DNA from: Nemertoderma westbladi
Lineage: Eukaryota; Xenacoelomorpha; Nemertodermatida; Nemertodermatidae
Direction of reading: 5' to 3'
NCBI GenBank assembly: GCA_032718475.1
Contig: JAUCBJ010003387.1
Coordinates: 1-48,844 of the forward strand
DNA: 48,844 bases
The stretch's first letter is position 1, and each line of letters begins with the position of its first letter. Shown here piece after piece: positions 33,609 to 42,689 of this stretch. Under the pieces are notes generated by a model, which made no database searches, was not told the origin of the DNA, and worked only from the letters and a program-made list of their open reading frames with translations. Position numbers and translations under genes: made by a program.

Positions 33609-34958
33609 ATGGCTGGCGAGGGAAAGTTACAACACATGGAGGTTGATTATTCTGACACGGTGGATGCAACGCTACCACAATGTGAAGAAATGACAGCTCG
33701 CGGTAAACTGAACGATGCTATAGAGGAATTACAATCGCTGGAAAAGAAAACCCGATTAGGTGGAGACATGCCCTCGACATCGCGAATCCTCGTCGCCATA
33801 GTGAAACTATGTCGGCAACGCAACGAATGGGACCTATTGAACGAGCAGCTGGTAAAACTCAGCAAAAAGCGAAGCCAAATTAAGCAATCCGTTACGAAGA
33901 TGGTCCAAGCGGGGTGCAGTTACGTGGACGAAACGCCGACGGCAGAAGTCCGACTCAGACTAATACAGACTCTACTAACCATTACAGAAGGGAAAATCTA
34001 CGTTGAGATCGAACGCGCTAGATTAACTCGGACTCTCGCGGAGATTAAAGAACGAGAAGGCGACATTGATACGGCGGCGGAAGTACTGCACGAACTACAA
34101 GTGGAGACCTTCGGATCCATGGAGAAGCGGGAGAAAACCGAGTTCCTACTGGAACAGATGCGGCTGTGTTTAGCGAAGAAGGATTTCATACGAACCGGAA
34201 TAATTTCGAACAAAATTTCCACGAAAGTCTTCCAGACCGCGGACATGCGAGATCTGAAGCTCAAGTACTACCGTCTCATGATTGAGCACGGTCTACACGA
34301 GGACAGCTTCCTCAAGGTCTCCACTTACTATTACCACGTCTTCAGCACTTTTGTCGACAGCGGAGAGGCGGACAAAGCCAGGGATACATTGAAGTGCGTC
34401 ATTCTCTTCTGTGTGTTGGCACCGTACGACAACGAACAACGCGATCTAACGCATCGCGTTAAAGAGTTGAAGCAGACGGAGGAGTTACTTACCTCATACC
34501 GGGAGATTCTAGAGTTGTTCGTGAAACCGGAGTTGATAGTGTGGCGCGACGCGTCCACAATGCATGGTCCATCACTCCGGTCGGATCCGTCGGCGCCGAA
34601 CGTGTTCGACGGATCGGAGGCCGGTGAGACGCGCTGGCGGAAGTTGCACGACCGCGTTGTGGAGCACAACATCCGGGTGCTCGCCGCGTGTTACACGCGA
34701 GTGCGGCTGGACCGCATGGCTAAACTCCTGGACCTCGGGGTGGACCGCGCGGAGGAGTTCCTCTCCGAACTGGTGGTCGCCAAGACGATCTACGCGCGGT
34801 TGGATCGACTCGACGGGGTCGTTGTGTTCCAGCGTCCTAAAGATCCCGCCACCGTGCTCAATCAGTGGTCCGACGATCTAAACATCTTGATGGCTCATCT
34901 CAATAAGATAACTCATTTGGTCAACAAAGAGGAGATGGTTCACAGACCAATCCCATAA
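33609..34958 (+). CDS. PSMD12: 26S proteasome non-ATPase regulatory subunit 12 (Rpn5), intronless
   Basis: A complete 449-residue frame (family about 456) starting MAGEGKLQHMEVDYSD, with the conserved ME-VDYS N-terminus. Helical-repeat segments are well kept (STSRILVAIVKLC, EWDLLNEQL, TEGKIYVEIERARLTRTLA, ELQVETFGSMEKREK, EQMRLCLAKKDFIRT). The C-terminal PCI domain includes NRVVEHNI-type sequence (DRVVEHNIRVLAACY), the winged-helix part LDLGVDRAEEFLSELVV and IYARLDRLDGVVVFQRPKDP, and the final KITHLVNKEEMVHRPIP helix. Rpn5 is a scaffold subunit of the proteasome lid, contacting other PCI subunits and the Rpn11 deubiquitinase. There is no intron. Codons in the second half are distinctly GC-rich compared with surrounding DNA. 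The start is the first ATG, in a good context (aaaATGG). Confidence 0.97.
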   Translation: MAGEGKLQHMEVDYSDTVDATLPQCEEMTARGKLNDAIEELQSLEKKTRLGGDMPSTSRILVAIVKLCRQRNEWDLLNEQLVKLSKKRSQIKQSVTKMVQAGCSYVDETPTAEVRLRLIQTLLTITEGKIYVEIERARLTRTLAEIKEREGDIDTAAEVLHELQVETFGSMEKREKTEFLLEQMRLCLAKKDFIRTGIISNKISTKVFQTADMRDLKLKYYRLMIEHGLHEDSFLKVSTYYYHVFSTFVDSGEADKARDTLKCVILFCVLAPYDNEQRDLTHRVKELKQTEELLTSYREILELFVKPELIVWRDASTMHGPSLRSDPSAPNVFDGSEAGETRWRKLHDRVVEHNIRVLAACYTRVRLDRMAKLLDLGVDRAEEFLSELVVAKTIYARLDRLDGVVVFQRPKDPATVLNQWSDDLNILMAHLNKITHLVNKEEMVHRPIP

Positions 34959-35019
34959 CTAATACTCTATTGCGCGTCTAGTTGTAACGAACTGTTAATA
35001 TAAAGTAGATGAAACATGT

Positions 35020-35025
35020 AATAAA
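35020..35025 (+). terminator. Poly(A) signal AATAAA of PSMD12
   Basis: AATAAA lies 62 bp after the PSMD12 stop codon. A T-rich stretch follows at about 35048-35080. Confidence 0.6.
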
Positions 35026-35868
35026 TAATTAACATCAGAATACACTATTATTTTCAGTTTATTTTTCCCTTCTTTCTTGGAAATTAAAAGCGCTAAAAAT
35101 ATATATATTTTTTGTTATGATTGAATTATGTTCGATGTTGACATCTCTTGTTCTTACGGCACATAAACACATAAGCTGTTTTCTGTCTCCTGTCCAGTCT
35201 GAGAACCATAAATGTGTTTTAAGAAACAATATAAATAAACAATATTAATCAACGGGTCGTTATATTAAAGAGAATAATAAATATTTAATAATATTTTGTG
35301 TGTAAGCTATAATTTATTATAGTTATATAGCAACTATAATTATAACTTGTTATCTCTGGCCGTTCCCGAGTGCCAATATATAAAATGTGCAAATATATAA
35401 ACGTGATGGAGAAAGTGGGTGAGTGAAATTTTAATTATAAAATATTGTCTCAATGAAATATTTTAATATTATGAAAAAAATATTGAAAAGGGCCTTCTTG
35501 AGATAAGGATATGTTATGTTATCCACAATGTTTGAAGGGACTCCATTTTGAACATGGCCATATTGGCATTGGGCATCCCGGCATATCCTAGATGACGTAA
35601 CCGGTAACATAGTCATGTTTACAACCCCCCCCCCCCCCAGGCCCACCCCCTCACCTTGTTACATTGCGATTGAGGCCGCCACCCCCTACCCCATTATTTT
35701 AAAATAAGGAATTCTTAGAACTATTGAACGTTAAAGCATTAACGTTGGGACTTCTCAAAATTATAATGTGTTACAAATATTACGCTGATAAATCTTTTAG
35801 ATCTCCACACATTTTCATTGAAAATAAATAATGGCAGGAATTACGCACAAAGTGGCGAACCAAAAACT

Positions 35869-35901
<33 letters not shown>

Positions 35902-36062
35902 TTCACATGGGCCCCTCCTTACGGGGCTCCAACCAACGACCCCTGCAACAAGAGATGGGATTCAAGAGATTGAATTTAACCAATACGCCTTTGTGTGATT
36001 GAATACAATAAATACGATACGATTCAAATATCGTTTTTATTCTTATAGGTTATTAAATTCGT
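35026..36062. other. Intergenic DNA with two C homopolymers
   Basis: AT-rich, between the convergent PSMD12 and Cys-loop receptor genes. It holds C14 at 35625-35638 and C32 at 35870-35901, the longest homopolymer in the window. No gene was recognised. Confidence 0.5.
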
Positions 36063-36063
36063 T

Positions 36064-36069
36064 TTTATT
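36064..36069 (-). terminator. Poly(A) signal of the Cys-loop receptor gene
   Basis: AATAAA on the minus strand, 12 bp past the stop codon at 36081. Confidence 0.45.
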
Positions 36070-36080
36070 ATATGCGGCAT

Positions 36081-37292
36081 TCACAGAGTCAATAAAAGAA
36101 AGGTGATGAAATAAATTGCTGATATAACACAATATGTTAAAGGGAAAAACCATCTCGAGAACTTATCAACATCAACGGCAGATATATTGCCTGTGTTATA
36201 GTTTGTGTTACCATCAGAACGTAGGTTAAGTTGACATACAACAGTGAATTCGAACAAAGTACCGAAAACAAACACCATGCCAATCATAAAATACGCGTCT
36301 AAGGCCTTTATATAAGAGACATCGGGGAAGTGGCTGTAGGAACTGACAGTAACAGTTAGTAGAGATAGTATGGTTGTAATTGATAATGCCGCCCTTGCTG
36401 GGGTCGCCCTAGTATCAACCCAGAACCCGCTCCAAGACATTGCAACGATCAGATTGAGTGGAATGTAAGCCTTGATTACATAAGCAGCTGTAACTCTTCT
36501 TAGCTCGATGTATACGTCAAGTTGAGAGTAATAATCGTGAGCGACTGTTTTCGTAAAAGTTACAGAATCAGAGGTTAAACTGTAATGAGTAGACAAGTCA
36601 ATATATTCGTTGACGATTTCCGCGCCAGGGTTCGAGTTGGTCAGCGCGAAGAAGTCGAATACTACGTCTCGTTCAGGGTAACTGTAGCTTTGGAAGGTTA
36701 TTGGACAAGTCTGAATGTCCAGAGGAAAATAAGTCAAGTTGAAAGTACAGGAAACATGGGTGCTTACTCTGGTGGACAGATGGACCGTACCATTCGGCCA
36801 CAGAACAAGCTGCTGAGGCCTCTGATCGCTAAGAACTTGGCTCTTAAATTCGTTTGTTACATGTAAATCTGGAGTCCATATCAATCTCTCGAAGCTTGGA
36901 TTCAAGGTTATTGATTCAGTTCGCGTTGAGAATTCGTTTGTAAAATCTAGTCGTTTGTCGATCCATATCATGCGAACGTAGAGGACAGACTTGAAGGTCA
37001 TGGAGTGGTCTTCGACGTTGTTAACGTTGTATACTCCTATGTTTACACCAACATTAACAGCCGAGTCCCCACCAGCTCTCTGTAACATATAGCCGCTGTG
37101 CTGGGACTTAACCCTTTCTGTGATAATATCTACTACTTCTTTATCAGTGGCCCCGCTATCGGCCACTGAAAGAGTTAATACAAATATATAACATGAATAA
37201 ATAACAATGCAATACTGTTTAGCGAAATTTAATAACATTGTTGAAAAATAAGAACATATAAGTTTGGTGATACCGTGATTTATAACTTTCAT
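36081..37292 (-). CDS. Cys-loop ligand-gated ion channel subunit (GABA/glycine-receptor-like pore), intronless
   Basis: A full-length 403-codon frame. The methionine at codon 19 (37238) is an equally good start and would put a signal peptide (hydrophobic YCIVIYSCYIFVLTL) nearer the N-terminus. The ligand-binding domain shows the family order: MIWIDKRLDF, WTPDLHVTNE, WPNGTVHLS, then the Cys-loop CTFNLTYFPLDIQTC with exactly 13 residues between the cysteines. Four membrane segments follow. The second is preceded by TPARAALSITTILSLLT; the Pro-Ala-Arg at its inner end is the signature of anion-selective members. The loop between segments 3 and 4 is very short (about 35 residues), and the protein ends right after segment 4. 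The ligand cannot be deduced. Metazoan relatives usually have several introns; none is present here. Confidence 0.93.
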   Translation of the reverse strand: MKVINHGITKLICSYFSTMLLNFAKQYCIVIYSCYIFVLTLSVADSGATDKEVVDIITERVKSQHSGYMLQRAGGDSAVNVGVNIGVYNVNNVEDHSMTFKSVLYVRMIWIDKRLDFTNEFSTRTESITLNPSFERLIWTPDLHVTNEFKSQVLSDQRPQQLVLWPNGTVHLSTRVSTHVSCTFNLTYFPLDIQTCPITFQSYSYPERDVVFDFFALTNSNPGAEIVNEYIDLSTHYSLTSDSVTFTKTVAHDYYSQLDVYIELRRVTAAYVIKAYIPLNLIVAMSWSGFWVDTRATPARAALSITTILSLLTVTVSSYSHFPDVSYIKALDAYFMIGMVFVFGTLFEFTVVCQLNLRSDGNTNYNTGNISAVDVDKFSRWFFPLTYCVISAIYFITFLLLTL

Positions 37293-39209
37293 ATAGTTTA
37301 TCGGGCGACAAATAATTTTTCCCTATGACATACTGTACTGCATCATTTGTTACTGTAATATAAAGTCCAACACAGTTTACCTTAACACAATATCATGACT
37401 TATTCAATTAAAACATTCAGTCATCGTATAAAAATACTGTAATCTGAAAACAATATTTAACCAGTTGTAACAGGTTTCACAGGAAGATTTTGTGGTTGAT
37501 TTTAAATCATTAACTTACAGTATATGGACATTAATAGACATTCATAAACCAGTAATTATTATAATTTATTATGTTGAAAATATGTCCTTTCATGTTCTTA
37601 GAAAGATTCATTAAAATTCCGTGACATGTGGAACACATGTTGTTAGGGTTTACTCAAAGTTATAATAATTGATTACAATACTTACATAGTTCGTTCGTTT
37701 ATGGATTGCGTGAATGCGACCTTCACAAGCGAAACTAAATAAAAGAATAGCTACATCATTGTTGTTAGTTAGCTTTCATGCCATACAACAGCTACTTGAA
37801 GTAGGCCTACATACAATATTATATAATGCTACCCTCAATGTGAATAATGTTAACTTCGGGAGTCAAAACACAGTTGATACCTAGCCTTGAGGGATAACTC
37901 GTTAAATATGACATTAATATTAATTTATTGTAAGATAAATGGATGACTAACTGGCAGTGTAAATATAATAATATGCTTCATTAAGTTCTCCGGATGGCTC
38001 CTCTCTATATGCTGTAACCTGTAAGGCAGTGAATCTAACTCCTAAAATGTCGAACACTACTTAACTGTCCAACACGTTCCCTTACTCCAGAAGAAGAAGA
38101 CGGACTTTCCCATTTCGGAGTTTGCAGTGGCCCGGAGATTCCCGGGTGTCGTGGCGGCCTAGACCATGGGCCGGCCCTCTTCCAGTTGGAGAGGTACACG
38201 TAGGAAGGGCTACTGCGGGACAGTGATGCTAATGGATGGCAAAAACCATTTTATTTTCACCGCCAATAAAATAACCTTGCCTGCAAGTGGTGGGGGGGGG
38301 GGGGGGGGGGGGGGGGGTGTTAGGAATATCTGGAAATGCAATCTCGGCTAATTAACAAAGTAAATTTTAAAGGTTATACTTTGATTTTTGCTCGCAATTA
38401 GCTGTTATTTACGTGATTTCTCCTTGCGTTGTTTCCCTTGCCTCTACCTGGAAGTTGTACTGTACAAAGAAAAGTTTCTGACTCAAATCTGATTTTAAAC
38501 CACTGGTATGCCGCCTGGTAGTACATTTTCATCCCCTAATCAACTCTTTCACTTTCTAGTGAGCAAAACATATTTTCCTTAATTAAAAAGAAAAACATTT
38601 CGTGTTGGTTGTAAAATAATGAGATGGTGCCGCTTGATAGACCACAATACTGTTTGAGAGTTATGCTTGTCGTGTATAACATTGAACAACGCCAAGATGA
38701 AAGATGATTACTATCATTTAATTTTTATATATTTTATTAAACATAAACTTTGAGACGAACTATTTGCTTTTAAGTCTTGTAATCCGACACAAGATAAAGT
38801 ATTAGGCATTTTAATATCTGACCACCAGCATGATGGATTGCGACTTGCAGTACCGGTATATAATTTTATTCGAAAATTGATGTCATATTTACGTCGAAAT
38901 TTATATTATAATAAAAAAAAACAGATCTACATTATCGATAATTTGTAATAGAATATTTACCAACATAATCAATGTAACATATCTCCTTATGTATTTATTG
39001 CAATCAAAATTTGGTATTCTATAAATTGAAATTAAGGGGTTAACTTTCCTCATAAGGTTATATTTAACATACATCACTATATATATGGGCTACGGAAAAG
39101 TATGTTTCAATTTTCGAATAAAATACTGAAAATAAACACTAATAATTAATTAGCTCTCTGCGGATATTTTTCACACTACATCTCACAACAATCTACGCCA
39201 ATTGGATGT
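37293..39209. other. Intergenic DNA with G26 homopolymer
   Basis: AT-rich, probably holding the receptor promoter (left) and the PRELID1 3' region (right). A GC-richer patch at 38080-38240 leads to an uninterrupted run of 26 G at 38292-38317. A minus-strand AATAAA at 38994-38999 may serve PRELID1. No gene was recognised. Confidence 0.45.
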
Positions 39210-39830
39210 CTAATTGAGACCTTTATCTTTGGTCTCCGCGGTTTTCTCCAGTGCTAATTTAGTTGCCTGTTTAACTAACTCCTTAGAATGCTCGCTACGA
39301 TCGTGTATCCTTTGTCTGATCGTCTGCTTCGGATTAAACTTCGCTTCTAAGACTTGCAGGAGCCCTAACTCCGCTTTCTTTGCGTTCTTTCTGTATTTCC
39401 GGATCCCGAAAGCTTCTAAAACCCGAACGAAACCGTTGCAGTTGGAATAAATCCACGCCTGTTTGCTAACGTCAGTAAACTTCTGTTGACTCACGGAGTA
39501 CAAACATTTCTCTTCCGCTACGAGGTAGTCTTGTAGAGTTATATTCCTCGAATAAGTTGTAAAAGTTCGCTCTTTTAAGTCCACCACTGATTCCTCTAAG
39601 ACGTATACGTAGTTCGGTAATCGACGGAACACGGAACGGCCCCACTTCGGTATCGGACTAGTTTTACTAATGATCCGTTTGGTTATGAGTTTCTCGTCGG
39701 AAACTCTTCTATCTACAACGTCCTCTGAGACAACGTGTTTGCTGTACTTATTGGGATAGCGGCACCAAATAGTGGGGAATACTCGAGTCCAGTCAAACTC
39801 TAGAGCAGTAAAAACCGCATGGAACTTCAT
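39210..39830 (-). CDS. PRELID1: PRELI domain-containing protein 1 (mitochondrial lipid transfer), intronless
   Basis: A complete 206-residue frame (family about 219). The PRELI/MSF1 domain occupies residues 1-170: FDWTRVFPTIWCRYPNKYSKHVVSEDVVDRRV, then KLITKRIISKTSPIPKWGRSVF, YVLEESVVDLKERTFTTYSRN and VEEKCLYS, ending with QAWIYSN. The C-terminal tail is a lysine/alanine helix (KELVKQATKLALEKTAETKDK), as in vertebrate PRELID1. Proteins of this family pair with TRIAP1 and carry phosphatidic acid across the mitochondrial intermembrane space for cardiolipin synthesis. No intron is present. COX17 lies upstream on the same strand with only 160 bp between its stop and this ATG, so a shared promoter or a trans-spliced operon is possible. 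Confidence 0.92.
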   Translation of the reverse strand: MKFHAVFTALEFDWTRVFPTIWCRYPNKYSKHVVSEDVVDRRVSDEKLITKRIISKTSPIPKWGRSVFRRLPNYVYVLEESVVDLKERTFTTYSRNITLQDYLVAEEKCLYSVSQQKFTDVSKQAWIYSNCNGFVRVLEAFGIRKYRKNAKKAELGLLQVLEAKFNPKQTIRQRIHDRSEHSKELVKQATKLALEKTAETKDKGLN

Positions 39831-39990
39831 TGTCAGTAATTGCAGTCTTCAGGTCTTAGTACTGTAGTAAGGATAAAGTAAAACCAAGAACGAGAATACC
39901 TAATTCTGTAATTCCTGTAATTTGTATACCTAGGTAGGAGGAGTTATCCGGTTATGGTTATTCCAGTATTCGGATAGGAATACTTTCGCC

Positions 39991-40224
39991 TCAAATCTTG
40001 AAGCCGAGTTTCCGTAAACAGGTTTTATGGTCCTCAATAAATTCCTGACAATTATCTTCTCCTAGAAAAATCATACATTCGTCTCTTTTCTTCCTCGTTT
40101 CGGGACAGGCACAACACGCCTTCAAGGGTTTTCCTTTACTGTCGACAGCGACGCCGGGATTTGTATTTGCAGACTTGGTTGATTTCGAAGTTTCGGGTTG
40201 ATGTTTACCATTTCTAGCATCCAT
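39991..40224 (-). CDS. COX17: Cytochrome c oxidase copper chaperone COX17, intronless
   Basis: A complete 77-residue frame. The polar N-terminus is followed by the copper-binding KACCACPETR and a twin CX9C coiled-coil-helix fold: cysteines of ACPETRKKRDEC are 9 residues apart, as are those of CQEFIEDHKTC. All six expected cysteines are present, and the C-terminus LRKLGFKI is typical. COX17 receives copper in the intermembrane space and passes it to SCO1 and COX11 for cytochrome oxidase assembly. It is the first of a tight minus-strand pair with PRELID1; both products act in the intermembrane space. No intron is present, although animal COX17 genes usually have them. Confidence 0.95.
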   Translation of the reverse strand: MDARNGKHQPETSKSTKSANTNPGVAVDSKGKPLKACCACPETRKKRDECMIFLGEDNCQEFIEDHKTCLRKLGFKI

Positions 40225-40446
40225 CGGATTGTTTCATATTTCCGTGGACAGATAGTCAGCTATAGACTGATGGAGGCTCTGATTCTTATTACAGTTTTCA
40301 GTATTCTGTCTGGGATTACTGTAGTACCAAGTACCGGTACTGTATAACATTACCGGTCAGCCGGTCCCACTACCAGTAAAAGGATAACAAAGCTACAGTA
40401 CTGTACTGCGGTATGCTATCTACAAATTGCACTCGCCTGTGCCGTT

Positions 40447-41362
40447 GTCACAAGGAAATCAGCCCCCCCTAGAATATGCCCCCCGGGGCATTATTTCCTA
40501 GGATATTATGTCCCCCCGGGCAATTTTTCCTAGGAAATTTAGCCCGGGGGGGCATTTTCTCCTTAGGAAATAATGCCTCCCGTCAGGAAAATTAGCCCCC
40601 CTCAAAAGTCTGAAAACTGGTACGATACCGGTCTGCTGGTAGCCACTTTTAATCTACCAACTGCAGAACTTGTAATAGTTGGAAGAATAGTACGGTACCA
40701 GTCTGCCGGTAGGTAAGCAGGTAAGGCAGTAAGGGATGTAGAACAGCATACTGAAGTATGTAAGTCAGTAGGCTACTGTAGTAAGTACTGGTATAACAGC
40801 AGTGCGAGTGTGTGGTGTTGTGTGGGCGCCGAGCAGCTCCAAGCTTTTTTAAGTCTGTAACCTGCTCCTTTCCCTGATTTGGTAAAGTGATTGTTTATTG
40901 TTTTGGTTAGAAAATCCCACCTCTGTAACCTGCTCCTTTCTCTCAATTGGTAATGTTATCGTTTATTGTTTTGGTTAGAAAATCCCGTCTCTGTAACCTG
41001 CTCCTTTCCCTGATTTGCTAAAGTGACTGTTTATTGTTTTGGTTAGAAAATCCCGCCTCTGTAACCTGCTCCTTTCCCTCAATTAGTTAAATGATCGTTT
41101 ATTGTTTTGGTTAGAAAGGCCTGCCTCTGTAACCTGCTCCTTTCCTTCATTTGGTAAAGTGACTGTTTATTGTTTTGTATAATTTTTGTAAGTTTTAGTA
41201 GTAATAAGTTTTGTTTATTGTATAATTCAGGGGGGGCATAATTTCCTAAGGGGGGGCATTTTTTCCTAGGGAAATTTGCCCGGGGGGGCATTTTTTCCTA
41301 GGAAAATATGCCCCCCCGGACACATTTCCCGGGGGGGCATATTTTCCTGTTACACCGTTTCT
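40447..41362. mobile_element. Composite repeat: hairpin-rich flanks around an inverted 68-bp array
   Basis: Flanks at about 40447-40612 and 41228-41356 are built from a G/C-run palindrome: ggggcattttttcctagg and its complement, repeated several times (TTTCCTAGGAAA centres between GGGGGG and CCCCCC). The outer ends are roughly inverted (acaaggaaatcagcccccc / ggggggcatattttcctgt), but no target duplication was found, so the boundaries are tentative. Between them lies the 68-bp array in reverse orientation. Confidence 0.55.
40850..41182 (-). repeat. 68-bp tandem array, inverted copy (5 units)
   Basis: Five units read as the reverse complement of the array at 18.7 and 30.8 kb (ctgtaacctgctcctttccc, then ttgttttggttagaaaatccc). 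Sequence identity to the other array is high, so the arrays have spread or been homogenised recently. Reading frames in it are not genes. Confidence 0.85.
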
Positions 41363-42689
41363 ACCTTTGCAATGTTTCCTTATTTAAATGTTAATTAGTC
41401 TTATTCGTTCTATTACATACATATCCGCCAAAATCAAAATTGGTCAGGAACGACGATGTTTTGCTTAAAATTTGGATTTTGGTTATTTTCGACAAATATG
41501 TCCAGCACTGTTTGTTTATACTTTCGACCTGTAATGTTAAAGTTTCATATGTGCATCTTTTACTCCACAATATTGACTTTTGTGCACAATTTGGCGCTAA
41601 TGTTGTTTTTCCTGCTATTTTCTGTTTTTTTTAAACAACTTAAGTTCCAATTATAACTTTGAAAAACAACTCAAACGCTGGATTAGGGTTTTTCATAAGA
41701 ACTTGAACTTACGTGACAGTTTTTTTTATTTGTGTTTTTATTTATGTTTTTCCTATTTCCATCGGCTCAATAGTAATACTTGAAACAGTTACCTTATTAC
41801 CACCTCATGTTGTACAGTACACCGTTCCCAAGTGTTGCAACGGTTTCGAATGGGATATTTTTTTACAGGTTGTTTCACATTATTTCCTCATTTTCAGCTT
41901 GCCGGCTCATAGTACTCGCAATATCGTTAAGGAGTGTTGTCACTTAGATCAGTAATTTTAACTTCGACATACTGTACATAACTAATAATTCGTTTGTAAT
42001 GTATTTAAAGTTTCACTATGCAGCATAAAACACATACAAACACAGTAGGCCTAATCCAATAAATATAAAATTATACGATTCGAAATTCCCACTATAAAAC
42101 AATGGCCTTATTGTGTTATTCCATTGGATAGTCCAATGATCACTATGGAAATATACATAAAAAGTTGTCGCTTAGGTTGTTATAAAAAAAATAGGCATTG
42201 CCATTAGATCAACCTAAATTTGTCGCTTGAGTTGTTATGGTCAACCCTATAATTTCTAAACCGTTGATTTTGAGCCTTCGAGACCGCGATAGATCGGTAG
42301 AGGCCGCTCTAAATAGTCAGAAACAATAAAAAAGTGGTTTTTGAAAAATATGTCGCTTTGTGTTCTTTCAAGACAGAGACGATATATACACACTTCAAAC
42401 TCCGTCATCACATAGAATATACAGTAAGCCATACACTCGAACTCGCCTGTAACCACATGTGAATGGAGTTGATTAAATCTATATACAGTATTTCAAGTCT
42501 ATATTATAACTACAGCAGCACAGTACTGAATATTAACTGAAAAAACTCTCAAATCAACTACAGGGTCCAAAACTGAGCTGATTTTGGTTAAATATAAAAA
42601 CGAGTTACCATGTCGACCGGGTTAAACAGATGTTTCACATAGATCGCAATTGATATACTTTGGAGTACAAAGGTAAAGCGTGTTATGAC
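41363..42689. other. AT-rich intergenic DNA
   Basis: Only short hydrophobic frames from T-rich DNA (for example 41440-41656). No gene or clear repeat was recognised. Confidence 0.35.

Noticed and set aside
41440-41955. Short hydrophobic frames suggesting membrane proteins
   Set aside because: They come from T-rich DNA, overlap in several frames and have no family motifs.
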